Positions 11,409 through 19,563 of a stretch of DNA of 64,000 nt are shown here, piece by piece. The stretch covers positions 1 through 64,000 of the forward strand of contig NZ_NXGX01000008.1 in the NCBI RefSeq assembly GCF_002844275.1. Reading direction: 5' to 3'. Each line of letters begins with the position of its first letter. Positions within the stretch are counted from its first letter, which is position 1. Position numbers and translations under genes: made by a program. The DNA comes from Thalassospira lohafexi (GTDB lineage Bacteria > Pseudomonadota > Alphaproteobacteria > Rhodospirillales > Thalassospiraceae). The notes below the pieces were generated by a model. That model worked only from the letters and a program-made list of their open reading frames with translations, searched no databases and had not been told where the DNA came from.

Positions 11409-11561
11409 TATTCAGGTTGTCTGGTTCCACAAGGCTGTCTTGCATCTATCACGGACAGTTAATTGAACCAAACCCGACCGAGCCGGTAATGGTTGCTGCG
11501 TTTAGGGCGTCAGCCGCATGGCTGCAACTTTCCTGTCGCAGATCGGTATTGGCACGAAAGT

Positions 11562-11590
11562 CCCATGACGCGGTGTTTGGCGCTTAAGGC
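11562..11590 (+). pseudogene. Remnant of a second dgoA 3' end
   Basis: 29 nt here match the last codons and stop of dgoA (10189-10217 region) at 25 of 29 positions, encoding SHDAVFGA-stop against AHDEVFGA-stop. A weaker similarity (VSR-x-A) lies 50 nt upstream in another frame. The remnant is degenerate and not translated as such. Confidence 0.6.
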
Positions 11591-11592
11591 GG

Positions 11593-13212
11593 TTATGGTC
11601 CGCAATTAGCCGCATTGGTATAAGATACAACTCCGCCGGTACCGACCGAGTTCACGACACATGAACCATTAGTCACCGTGTTGCCGGTAGAGCCGGACTG
11701 AATATTGGCACCGGACAGGAGGGTGTGGGCAACGGTTCCTGCTGCGGATGCCGTTGCATCAAGCGTGTTGTCGGTGATTGTGACACTTGAGTTCGTGATG
11801 TTAAGCGTGGACGAGATGTTTGATGCCGTACGGCTCTTGAGCGTGTTACCGCTGATTGTGATGTTCGTGCTGTTAACGACACGGATCGCATGTGCGGTCA
11901 CACCGCCGACACCGGTCTGATTAACGGTGATGGTGTTGTTGATCAGCCTTGCACCATCAACACTTACGATCCCAATACCAATAGCATTGTCTGTGGTGTC
12001 AGAATCAGACACGGTCATCCCGGTAAGAGTACTGTTATCGGCCATGGTGATGGTGCCATTGGCTGCCGTCGGGGTGCCGGAAATTGTGGCCCCCGGTGTT
12101 GTTAACGTGGCTGTTTTCCCCGAAGGGCTGCGAATACTTAATGTGCCGGCGCCCATCAGGGTCTGACCGCTTTGCAAAGTTGTTGTCGTTGTGCCAGTGG
12201 AGTAATTGCCCGATAGAATGACTGTCGAATTGTTGCCTGCGGCTGCAACCGCTGCGGCCAGTCCTGCACCCGTTGTTGTTTTACTATCGAGAACCGTAAT
12301 GGTTTGGCCATCGGCGGTTTCCGTTACCGTTTCGGGCGCACCAAAAGCGCCAGACTGACTGACAACGTCGATGTCGCGAATGACCGGGTCAGTCATTCGG
12401 CGCTCCATAGGTGTCAGGCGCGAGGCGGTTCTGCCAAAGAACTGCAAGGGGATGCGAAGTCTGGCGGTTATAAAACCTTGTGATCCGCGCGGATCGTCAT
12501 GTTGCCATTCGCTGCCAAGCGAAAAGCGCGATCCCGTCCAGAGCCACGAAACTTCGTCGAAGGTAAGTTCACCGCGGAAACGTGGACCTGTAATATCGTC
12601 CACATTGTCTGCAGAAAAGTGATAGCCACCGGCAAACAGGCGTATTTGCTGCGGCTCTTCCGGTTTGTTGACCGGAAGACGCCAGCCGATCTCGGCATCA
12701 AATCCCGACATGCTACGTTCTTCGCCAGCCTGAAAACTGATCGAGGTTCCTGATATGGATACGTCGTTCAAAGTGTCGACGGAATGAAGCTGCCGTCCCT
12801 GCGGCAAATAGGCATTGCCGCGAATATCCCAATCTGTCGACAGGGCCTCAAGTCCCAATGTGACCTGATTGAAATAGTTGTCCCATTCGGTTTTACGACG
12901 GTCAAAATAGGCGATGCCTCCAACGTTCCAACCGCTTTCAAGCATGTGGCGCACACCAAGCCCGAAGTTGCCTTCCTTGCTGTTGCTATCATCAAGGCGG
13001 GCACGCAGATTGGTGAAAAGCATTGTGTCGTCATTTTGAAGCAGCGGAACGAACAGATCTGTTTCGCCAAGGCTGCGATCCGTGCCAGCTTTACCCTCAA
13101 GATCGATATGCGAACCCCATTTGTCGCTGGTTGTCGCTGTTTGCGCATAAGCGCCAGATGCCGTTAAAACGGTGCTACCAATCAGAATGCCAAGCAGGAA
13201 TTTCTTTTTCAT
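11593..13212 (-). CDS. Inverse autotransporter: N-terminal beta-barrel with beta-helix passenger
   Basis: About 539 aa from ATG 13212, where a clean signal peptide begins (MKKKFLLGIL through ASGAYAQ). An upstream in-frame ATG at 13230 is possible. Residues of roughly 30-290 form an intimin/invasin-type outer-membrane beta-domain: alternating aromatic strands, NFGLGVRHML, GGIAYFDRRKTEWDN, FDAEIGWRLP and FRGELTFDEVSWLW. Residues of about 300-539 are Ser/Thr/Asn/Gly-rich with repeats such as SGNTL, TITDNTL and LINNTITVNQTG. That is a right-handed parallel beta-helix rather than the usual Ig-like repeats. It should be displayed at the cell surface, possibly as an adhesin. Transcribed alone, away from the SDR gene. 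Confidence 0.78.
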   Translation of the reverse strand: MKKKFLLGILIGSTVLTASGAYAQTATTSDKWGSHIDLEGKAGTDRSLGETDLFVPLLQNDDTMLFTNLRARLDDSNSKEGNFGLGVRHMLESGWNVGGIAYFDRRKTEWDNYFNQVTLGLEALSTDWDIRGNAYLPQGRQLHSVDTLNDVSISGTSISFQAGEERSMSGFDAEIGWRLPVNKPEEPQQIRLFAGGYHFSADNVDDITGPRFRGELTFDEVSWLWTGSRFSLGSEWQHDDPRGSQGFITARLRIPLQFFGRTASRLTPMERRMTDPVIRDIDVVSQSGAFGAPETVTETADGQTITVLDSKTTTGAGLAAAVAAAGNNSTVILSGNYSTGTTTTTLQSGQTLMGAGTLSIRSPSGKTATLTTPGATISGTPTAANGTITMADNSTLTGMTVSDSDTTDNAIGIGIVSVDGARLINNTITVNQTGVGGVTAHAIRVVNSTNITISGNTLKSRTASNISSTLNITNSSVTITDNTLDATASAAGTVAHTLLSGANIQSGSTGNTVTNGSCVVNSVGTGGVVSYTNAANCGP

Positions 13213-13718
13213 CTGTCCAGTCATCCCCATTCACGACAGCACGAACGCACCACAATGATTGTGGCGGCATAGAACGCTGTGTGCTTTTTTTGTTCTCTTG
13301 GGAGGAAGGCTTGATCTCGGCGATGATTTTGCGCCCATCCTCTGTTTTCTCAAAGTGTCTCTAATGAGAATGGGCACTGCAAACCACGCACGTGGTTTAT
13401 CATTTTCGAATGTCGGATAACGGGTGGGCATCTGTAAGGCGTAAACTTGGGTATCTTCGGTTACGACAGACCAATCTCATGTCCATCTTTTTAAAGAGGG
13501 CGGTGCGCAGATGCGAATAGGAAAGCACGGGATCGTACGTTTTTTGACCATAAGTGGATAATCGTTGCGTAAAGTGGATATCGCAGACCATATGGCGCAT
13601 GTCGGCGATCAATGTATTTGCCGTTGAAAATCGAATTGTCATGAACGGCGTTTGACCCGGCGGTCAAGTGCGGGCTAAATTCCTGCCATTGTAAGAATTC
13701 CAAAAATGGGAGGATCCA
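13213..13718. other. Divergent intergenic region, autotransporter / SDR
   Basis: About 500 nt without a credible gene. It must hold the promoters of both neighbours. A small inverted repeat (CCACAAT-GATTGTGG, about 13250-13264) lies close to the autotransporter start. The ribosome site GGGAGGA at 13709-13715 belongs to the SDR gene. Confidence 0.45.
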
Positions 13719-14498
13719 TTGGATCTGGGAATTAAGGGCCGTAAGGCGATTGTCTGTGCATCATCCAAGGGGCTTGGCCGTGGCTGTGCGATCAAGCTGG
13801 CCGAAGCCGGTGTTGACCTTGTGCTTAATGCGCGGTCCGAAGGGCCGTTGAATGAAACGGCGGAATATATCCGTGATACGTTTGGTGTAAACGTCACCAC
13901 GGTTGCCTGTGACATCACCACCGAAGAAGGCCGCAACAAGGTTCTGGCCGCCGTTGATGCGCCCGATATTCTGGTCAATAATGCCGGTGGTCCGCCTCCG
14001 GGTATCTGGTCCGACTGGGGACAGACCGAATGGGAAGCTGCGGTTCAGTCCAATATGCTGACGCCGATCTTGCTGGCCACTGCCGTCCTTCCGGGCATGA
14101 TTTCGCGCCAGTGGGGCCGGATTGTGAATATCACGTCGGGGTCGGTTAAATCGCCAATTCCGCATCTGGGTCTGTCGAACGGTGCACGTGCGGGGCTGAC
14201 CGGTTTTGTCGCCGGGACGTCGCGTCAGGTCGCCAAGGATGGGGTGATCATGAACAATCTTTTGCCCGGTCAGCATGATACCGACCGCATCAATGCCCTG
14301 ATGACCAACAAATCGAAAAATGAAGGCATCAGCCTTGAAGACGCGCGAACCAAGACGCAGGCCGGTCTTCCGACCGGGCGTTTTGGTGATCCGCTTGATT
14401 TCGGGGCGACCTGTGCCTTTATGTGCAGCGAACATGCGAAATTCATGGTCGGGCAGAATGTGTTGCTAGATGGTGGGGCCTTCAACTCCACCCTCTAA
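13719..14498 (+). CDS. SDR-family oxidoreductase (FabG-like)
   Basis: A 259-aa short-chain dehydrogenase/reductase. The N-terminus has the classical NAD(P) motif (CASSKGLGRGCA; a TGxxxGxG variant with Ala-Ser), then DILVNNAGG, and a catalytic region with NITSGSVKSPIPHLGLSNGARAGL. In that region the usual Tyr-x3-Lys is replaced by Leu-Ser-Asn-Gly, as in a known SDR subgroup that lacks the standard Tyr/Lys pair. The C-terminus ends GQNVLLDGGAFNSTL, as FabG-like proteins do. The start is TTG 13719 with GGGAGGA just upstream. The altered active site means the substrate and even the activity are uncertain. Confidence 0.85.
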   Translation: MDLGIKGRKAIVCASSKGLGRGCAIKLAEAGVDLVLNARSEGPLNETAEYIRDTFGVNVTTVACDITTEEGRNKVLAAVDAPDILVNNAGGPPPGIWSDWGQTEWEAAVQSNMLTPILLATAVLPGMISRQWGRIVNITSGSVKSPIPHLGLSNGARAGLTGFVAGTSRQVAKDGVIMNNLLPGQHDTDRINALMTNKSKNEGISLEDARTKTQAGLPTGRFGDPLDFGATCAFMCSEHAKFMVGQNVLLDGGAFNSTL

Positions 14499-14658
14499 TG
14501 CGTCCCATGCTGGTTTGAAAACGGCTGGCTTCTGTGTTTTCGGTTCACGTACTTTATGTATGCGGTGCGCCGGTTCTCGAAGTCAGTCGTTTTCGCCACA
14601 GCATGAAACGAATTCCAACATATCACGGAGCGGACGACAAAGGATGGCAGGGTAGAAA

Positions 14659-14931
14659 ATGGCATCTTTTACCTTTGTCTATGTGCTGCGCGAGGTGGGG
14701 TTTGATCCGGCATCAAGCCGCAGTAAACTGCCGCGCACCTATGTCGGGTGGTCCACCGATGTTGCGGCCCGCCTTGCGACGCATAACAGCGGCAAGGGGG
14801 CGAAAACCACGCGGGGCCGACAGTGGGATCTGGTGTATGTAGAACGCTTCAGAACCTTTGGTCAGGCGATGAGCCGTGAGTGGCATCTCAAGCGCGATCG
14901 CAAGCTGCGCAAGATGTTGGCAGGTGGATAA
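14659..14931 (+). CDS. GIY-YIG nuclease superfamily protein
   Basis: A 90-aa single-domain protein. FVYVLRE and RTYVGWSTD form the GIY and YIG-like strands (Tyr-Val / Tyr-Val-Gly), followed by the catalytic-type Arg in ARLATHNSGKGAKTTR and the Glu in MSREWHLKRDRK. This is the small UPF0213/YhbQ-like type common in bacteria, sometimes linked to DNA repair. Length and order fit. Monocistronic, with no informative neighbours. Confidence 0.85.
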   Translation: MASFTFVYVLREVGFDPASSRSKLPRTYVGWSTDVAARLATHNSGKGAKTTRGRQWDLVYVERFRTFGQAMSREWHLKRDRKLRKMLAGG

Positions 14932-15052
14932 AGCCCCATACCTTGTCTTGGTATTTTGACAAGAATGTTGTTGAAAACAGAGCTTGCATCATCGCGCCAA
15001 GTAACAGATATCTGCTTGCAAATATGTTTTAAAACCGGGGTGACACCAGATC

Positions 15053-15400
15053 ATGGCAATCGTTCGCAAAAATCCACTGAAACTCAATAAACTGCAGCTC
15101 CGCACGCTTGTGCTGGCACAGATCGTCGCACGCGATGAAAATTCCGGTCAGATCGACGAGGCGACTGGCGAAGGCACGCTGTTGCGTGTGCCCCATGCCC
15201 ATGGCGATCATGTCCATGTCGGGCAGTTCACCGTTGCCGCACGCGATGCCAGTGGCTTTGATAACCCCGCCGTCTGGGTTGTGCTGACCCGTAAAGGTCT
15301 GGTCAAGGAAGGCTATCCGGGCAGCATCGTTCTGACCAGGGACGGCATGGAATATGATACCGGCCTTGGCGATCATTTCCTTGAAGAAAGCGATCACTAA
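15053..15400 (+). CDS. Conserved hypothetical protein, 115 aa
   Basis: A small soluble protein with no name I can assign. The N-terminus is basic (NPLKLNKLQLRTL), and a His-rich patch PHAHGDHVHVGQF sits at about residues 47-59. The C-terminus is acidic (GDHFLEESDH). The coding bias is good, GGGGTGA lies upstream of ATG 15053, and a strong terminator follows at 15428, so it is a real single gene. The His cluster could bind a metal, but that is only suggestive. Confidence 0.7.
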   Translation: MAIVRKNPLKLNKLQLRTLVLAQIVARDENSGQIDEATGEGTLLRVPHAHGDHVHVGQFTVAARDASGFDNPAVWVVLTRKGLVKEGYPGSIVLTRDGMEYDTGLGDHFLEESDH

Positions 15401-15427
15401 AACAACACACGTTTTAGCCTGAACGAC

Positions 15428-15451
15428 AAAGCCCCGCATTTGCGGGGCTTT
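15428..15451 (+). terminator. Intrinsic terminator after the 115-aa gene
   Basis: AAAGCCCCGCA / TGCGGGGCTTT with a 2-nt loop, followed by TTT. It lies between convergent genes and may serve both, since the minus strand also ends in a T run. Confidence 0.85.
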
Positions 15452-15473
15452 TTGTTGGGCTTTGATGGGAAAG

Positions 15474-16577
15474 TTATTTTTGGTGAATGAACTTTCCATC
15501 GCGAATGGTCACGAAATAAATGCCCCGGTTGCCATCCCCGAACTGGTCAAACATCAGTTCCTGATTAAGTCCGGGGTGCGGTGGCATGGTCACCAGCGCA
15601 TCAGAAAGGCGTTGATCGGGATGTTTGGTTTTGAGGGCTGCAAAAAGCACGGTTGCCGCATCATACGTTAAAACCGCAGTATATCCGGGGTGCTCATCAA
15701 ACATTGCGGTATAATCCGCAACGAATTTCTGAAAACGCGGATTTGGGTCATAGCGATCATAGGCCTGAACAAGTTCCATGCCCTCGACCGCATCCCCGCC
15801 CATATCAATCAGTGTTTCCGATCCGGCCCATTCGGCCGCAGACAGCACAATATCATCGGAAATCTTACGGATTTCCTTGGATAAACGCGCACTGTCAGCA
15901 CCATTGGTAATCAAAATGATGCCATCGGGTTTCTCGGCCAGAAGTTTTTGGGCAATGTCGGAAAGCGGTGTGTCATCGACATTGATCCAGACCTTGGAAA
16001 CAACCCGGCCATTAAGCGCATCAAATTCCAGCAGAAATTCATGATACCAGCTTTCGGTGAAGGCTTCGTTCTCACCGTCAAGCGCAATGGCAACCCGTTC
16101 ACGGCCAAGTTCGATATTGTGACGCGCATAGGCACGCGCATTCTGAGTGGTGGTCGAATTCATGCGAAACAGATTGTCTCGAAAACCGGCGAATTCAGCC
16201 GCCGATACAGTTGGCGAGATCGTGACGATATCAAGCTCGTTAATCACCGGCAGCATGGCCATCCCGATGGAACTTATGATCGGGCCGACAATGGCATCAA
16301 CACCAAGTTCCTTGAATTCCCGGACATGTTGTTGGGCGACATCCGGGCTTTTTTGATCGTCACGCGGGATGATTTCGATCATCCGGTCGTTGATCCCCCC
16401 TGCGGTGTTGATTTGCTGGGCGGCAAGTTTCAGCGCATTGAGCGATGCGGTCCCGGTGTCTTCGCCTGCACCGGATAATTCGGCAATAAACCCGATTTTA
16501 ACCGGCCCGGATTGATCGCAGGACGCCATGAAAAAACAGCCGATAAACACAGTAAACAGGCTTCTGATAAACGTCAT
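15474..16577 (-). CDS. Periplasmic amino-acid-type binding lipoprotein (LivK-like)
   Basis: A 367-aa receptor-family solute-binding protein of type I fold. The N-terminus is a lipoprotein signal (FFMASC, Cys20 expected to be acylated). It is followed by VKIGFIAELSGAGEDTG, LAAQQINTAGGI and the DDQKSPDVAQQHVREF strand-helix pattern typical of branched-chain amino-acid or amide binding proteins. No permease or ATPase gene is adjacent, so it is an orphan binding protein or a sensor partner. The ligand is not predictable. The CDP-alcohol transferase gene lies upstream on the same strand, 163 nt away, probably separate. Confidence 0.85.
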   Translation of the reverse strand: MTFIRSLFTVFIGCFFMASCDQSGPVKIGFIAELSGAGEDTGTASLNALKLAAQQINTAGGINDRMIEIIPRDDQKSPDVAQQHVREFKELGVDAIVGPIISSIGMAMLPVINELDIVTISPTVSAAEFAGFRDNLFRMNSTTTQNARAYARHNIELGRERVAIALDGENEAFTESWYHEFLLEFDALNGRVVSKVWINVDDTPLSDIAQKLLAEKPDGIILITNGADSARLSKEIRKISDDIVLSAAEWAGSETLIDMGGDAVEGMELVQAYDRYDPNPRFQKFVADYTAMFDEHPGYTAVLTYDAATVLFAALKTKHPDQRLSDALVTMPPHPGLNQELMFDQFGDGNRGIYFVTIRDGKFIHQK

Positions 16578-16740
16578 TCGGCGCCTTGCCTTATTGATTG
16601 ATTGTTGCTTTTGTCATCATCAGGAAACGGGTTTTGTCAGACGCATTAAGTATGAGGGGGCAGGCAGATATCTTTGGATATGGCGTTGCGGCGGCTGTGC
16701 TTCAACGGGGATATGATGTGAAATTAATAGGTTCTTGACT

Positions 16741-17376
16741 CTAACCAAAGTCGCGTCGGGCTTGCAAAACCCGGCCAAAGGTCGTCATCAGGCAAAGTGC
16801 GCCAAAGATTACCGCGATCTGGGGAAACCATTTCGGAAAAGCACACATCAGACACAAAACAAAAATGGTTTCACTGCCTTCGGTGATGCCGGTCAGGTAA
16901 TAGAAACTTTTCTTGCCCTGTTTGTCGTGATTGCGATCCTGTTTGGCCGCAACAATGGCATAGGCCAGAAAACTCGACCCCGTGCCGACAAAGCAGAAAA
17001 TCAGGAAGGCCGCCATCAACGCATGCTCAGGACGTCCGATGGCAAAGGCCAAAACGATCCCGGAATAAAACAGAAAATCGGCAACGATATCGTAATAGCC
17101 GCCCAGATCGCTTTCCTGACTTTTGGCCCCCGGATGGCGCGATCGGGGCGCTGCATGGCGGGCAACCGCCCCATCCAGGCCATCCATGATCCGGCTGGCA
17201 AGGATCAGGCCAAGGGCGACGTAATCAAGCTGAAGGATAAGCGCACCGGCCGCAAGCAGGCCGAGGAAAAAGCCAAACCCGGTGATCACATTTGGCGTAA
17301 TGCCGGTCCCCGAAAGGGTTCTGGCAACCGCATTGAGCGGCCTATCAATCAGCGGGCGCAGGCGGGCATCAAACAT
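16741..17376 (-). CDS. CDP-alcohol phosphatidyltransferase family protein
   Basis: A 211-aa inner-membrane enzyme of about six helices that transfers a phosphatidyl group from a CDP-alcohol. The catalytic signature begins D-GLDGAVAR (about residue 65), with the second pair of aspartates in DLGGYYDIVADF. The spacing between the halves is longer than the classic DG-x2-AR-x8-G-x3-D-x3-D because of a Ser/Arg/His-rich insert. That places it in the less characterised branch rather than with PgsA or PssA. Substrate unknown. Confidence 0.85.
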   Translation of the reverse strand: MFDARLRPLIDRPLNAVARTLSGTGITPNVITGFGFFLGLLAAGALILQLDYVALGLILASRIMDGLDGAVARHAAPRSRHPGAKSQESDLGGYYDIVADFLFYSGIVLAFAIGRPEHALMAAFLIFCFVGTGSSFLAYAIVAAKQDRNHDKQGKKSFYYLTGITEGSETIFVLCLMCAFPKWFPQIAVIFGALCLMTTFGRVLQARRDFG

Positions 17377-17484
17377 AAGCGGATCATCCGGTTAAACCAT
17401 TGCGGCGGCAACTATATGCTGAACGTCCGACAAATGAAAATCACCAGATTACAAATCCATCAATAGACATGCGGGCGTCCCGGT

Positions 17485-18423
17485 TTACTGGCCCGCCGGG
17501 ATCAGATTGTAATAGGGGCTATCTTCCAAAACAGCTTCATCAACCTGAATGAGCTTGTTTTGGCGAATGACGGCCTGGACTTCCTTGACATACACCTCGC
17601 CGCGCTCGGAATAGCGGGTCAGGGTTTCGGCCAGTGCCATGCCCGAAAGCGGTTTGTTTTCGGCATTCATCTTGGCACGTAATGTGCGGAACTCTTTATA
17701 AGCCGATCCGGTGTTGAGGTTCATCATATAGGCGCGCACCGACCCGAACGGCGTTTTGAACGCGGCGATTTTATAATCGCCCAGATTGCTGCGTTGTTCT
17801 TCGGGCGTGATGCCTTCCCCGTCATAGGTCCACTGCCCGAACAGCGCATTGCCATGGGCGGCAAACCGTGATGTGCCCCAGCCACTTTCAATCGCCATCT
17901 GCGCCATGGCAAGCGATGCCGGAACGGGGCCGATACGGTTTTCAAGTTCGGCTATGGTCGCCGGATCGTCCGGGGCGGAGGAAATGCGATACTGACTGGC
18001 GAGTTCGCCAATGACAGCGCTATCATTGTTGGAAATGGCGTCTTTCAGGGCTTTTTTCTGAAAGGCGATTTCTTCATTTGCCAACAATGTCAAAGGTCCA
18101 AGCGTGCGGAAGAAAACACGCTTTTTGGCAGCGACTGTCAGTTGATCGGCAATGTCATCGCGCCATGCCTCCGGGATGGTTTGCAAAAACAGGCGCGGAA
18201 TGGTGCGCTCCCCTGCGTCCCAGCTTTCTGGTGTGTATCCAAGATCGTTATAAAAACTCTCAAGCTGTTTATAGCCATGGAGTTCCACACGAATGATATC
18301 CGTCGGGGCCGGAACGGGCAGGGTGATATCGGCGTGGGCAAGCTTTGCACCGCCAGCTGCGATACAGGCCGCAAGGATGGCAGCACTCCCACATTTACGC
18401 ATGACGGTGTGATACTTCAACAT
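17485..18423 (-). CDS. Bax-like glucosaminidase (peptidoglycan hydrolase)
   Basis: 312 aa from ATG 18423, preceded by AGGAG at 7 nt. A longer frame to 18486 lacks a ribosome site. The N-terminus is a signal peptide (MRKCGSAAIL through KLAHA). The C-terminal domain has the glucosaminidase/Bax pattern: PASLAMAQMAIESGWGTSRFA (catalytic Glu in IESGWG), GNALFGQW, and FGSVRAYMMNLN. It should cleave glycan strands of peptidoglycan in the periplasm. Transcribed alone, downstream of and separate from the GNAT gene. Confidence 0.9.
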   Translation of the reverse strand: MLKYHTVMRKCGSAAILAACIAAGGAKLAHADITLPVPAPTDIIRVELHGYKQLESFYNDLGYTPESWDAGERTIPRLFLQTIPEAWRDDIADQLTVAAKKRVFFRTLGPLTLLANEEIAFQKKALKDAISNNDSAVIGELASQYRISSAPDDPATIAELENRIGPVPASLAMAQMAIESGWGTSRFAAHGNALFGQWTYDGEGITPEEQRSNLGDYKIAAFKTPFGSVRAYMMNLNTGSAYKEFRTLRAKMNAENKPLSGMALAETLTRYSERGEVYVKEVQAVIRQNKLIQVDEAVLEDSPYYNLIPAGQ

Positions 18424-18639
18424 GCCGCGTCTCCTGCTTTCGGTGTGTCGCCCAAAGGTGTTTGAAAGAAATATACCATTGGCCACCGGCCCGGTCGATG
18501 AATTCCCGAGGCTGTAGGGTATTTGTCATGTTTCGGGGTGGGAGGGCCTGCGCAAAAAGCAGGAACGTCACCCACATCAGGGGGCGGACACTTAACCTTG
18601 AATGATCTGGGTGACGATGGCTTGGGCTCTGAGCACGAA

Positions 18640-19350
18640 TTACCCGCGCAGGTCTTGCAGACGTTTGCGCTGTGCACCGGTTTCATCGAAATTATCGGGT
18701 GATATCCATGCTTCGAACGCAGTGCGGAGTGCGGGCCATTCTTCGACTGTGATCGAAAACCATGCGGTGTCGCGGTTCCGGCCCTTATAGACCATGTGGT
18801 TTCGGAACGTGCCTTCATAGCTAAAGCCATAGCGCGCCGCCGCTGCGCGTGACGGGGCGTTATGATCATCGCATTTCCATTCATAGCGCCGATAACCCAG
18901 CTCATCAAAGGCACGCTTCATCATCAGATACATCGCCTCGGTCCCGCCGATGGTCTTTGATAGGGCCGGGGCATAATTGATATTGCCAATCTCAACCACG
19001 CCATTGGCCGCATCAATGCGCATGAAGGCCGCAACACCGACGGCCTTGTTGGTCGCCACATCAATGATGGTATGGAGCATCGGATCAGCATTGGCCGCCA
19101 TGCCGACCAGCCACGCCTTGTAAGATGCAAAATCGTCAAATGCGTGCGTTGAAAGATAGGTAAAGCGCGATCCATCCGCAGCCTTGCCGTTGGCATCAAA
19201 GAGCTGCTGCGCATCACGTTCAACATCAATCGGGCTGACAATCACGTGGCGTCCGGTCATGTCTGTGCGCGGCGGAAATTCGCATCCCGACCAATTTTCA
19301 ATCGGCAGGCCAACGGGTTTACCAAAGTCATCTTTGTGGGGCGCGGTCAT
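18640..19350 (-). CDS. GNAT-family N-acetyltransferase (RimJ/RimL-like)
   Basis: A 236-aa acetyltransferase. The recognisable blocks are AVGVAAFMRIDAANGVVEIGNINYAP, the LGYRRYEWKCDDHNAPSRAAAARYGFSYEGTFRNH stretch (given in pieces; it covers motif A/B of the RimL type with the N-x-S-x3-A element) and a C-terminal W-rich tail. Such proteins acetylate protein N-termini or small amines; the substrate is unknown. Start ATG 19350. Confidence 0.88.
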   Translation of the reverse strand: MTAPHKDDFGKPVGLPIENWSGCEFPPRTDMTGRHVIVSPIDVERDAQQLFDANGKAADGSRFTYLSTHAFDDFASYKAWLVGMAANADPMLHTIIDVATNKAVGVAAFMRIDAANGVVEIGNINYAPALSKTIGGTEAMYLMMKRAFDELGYRRYEWKCDDHNAPSRAAAARYGFSYEGTFRNHMVYKGRNRDTAWFSITVEEWPALRTAFEAWISPDNFDETGAQRKRLQDLRG

Positions 19351-19508
19351 CGGGGCGGTGTCCTGTGTGTGGTAATCAAGGTGCCAGCATGGTCAAAATT
19401 GGCTCTATATAAAAGAGCCAGTTTTGCAAAATTAATGGGGCCAATGTTTTGTGGGCCTTGATCATCTTTTCCGAAGGGCTTTGTTCTTCCAATGGGGGCG
19501 CACCAACA

Positions 19509-19540
19509 GAAAACCCGGCATTCGCAAATGCCGGGTTTTC
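19509..19540 (-). terminator. Intrinsic terminator of the cysDNC operon
   Basis: AAAACCCGGCATT / AATGCCGGGTTTT around a 3-5 nt loop, 24 nt past the cysNC stop on the minus strand, followed by a T-rich stretch. Confidence 0.8.
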
Positions 19541-19563
19541 TTGACGTTGGATCTGATGAGGGA

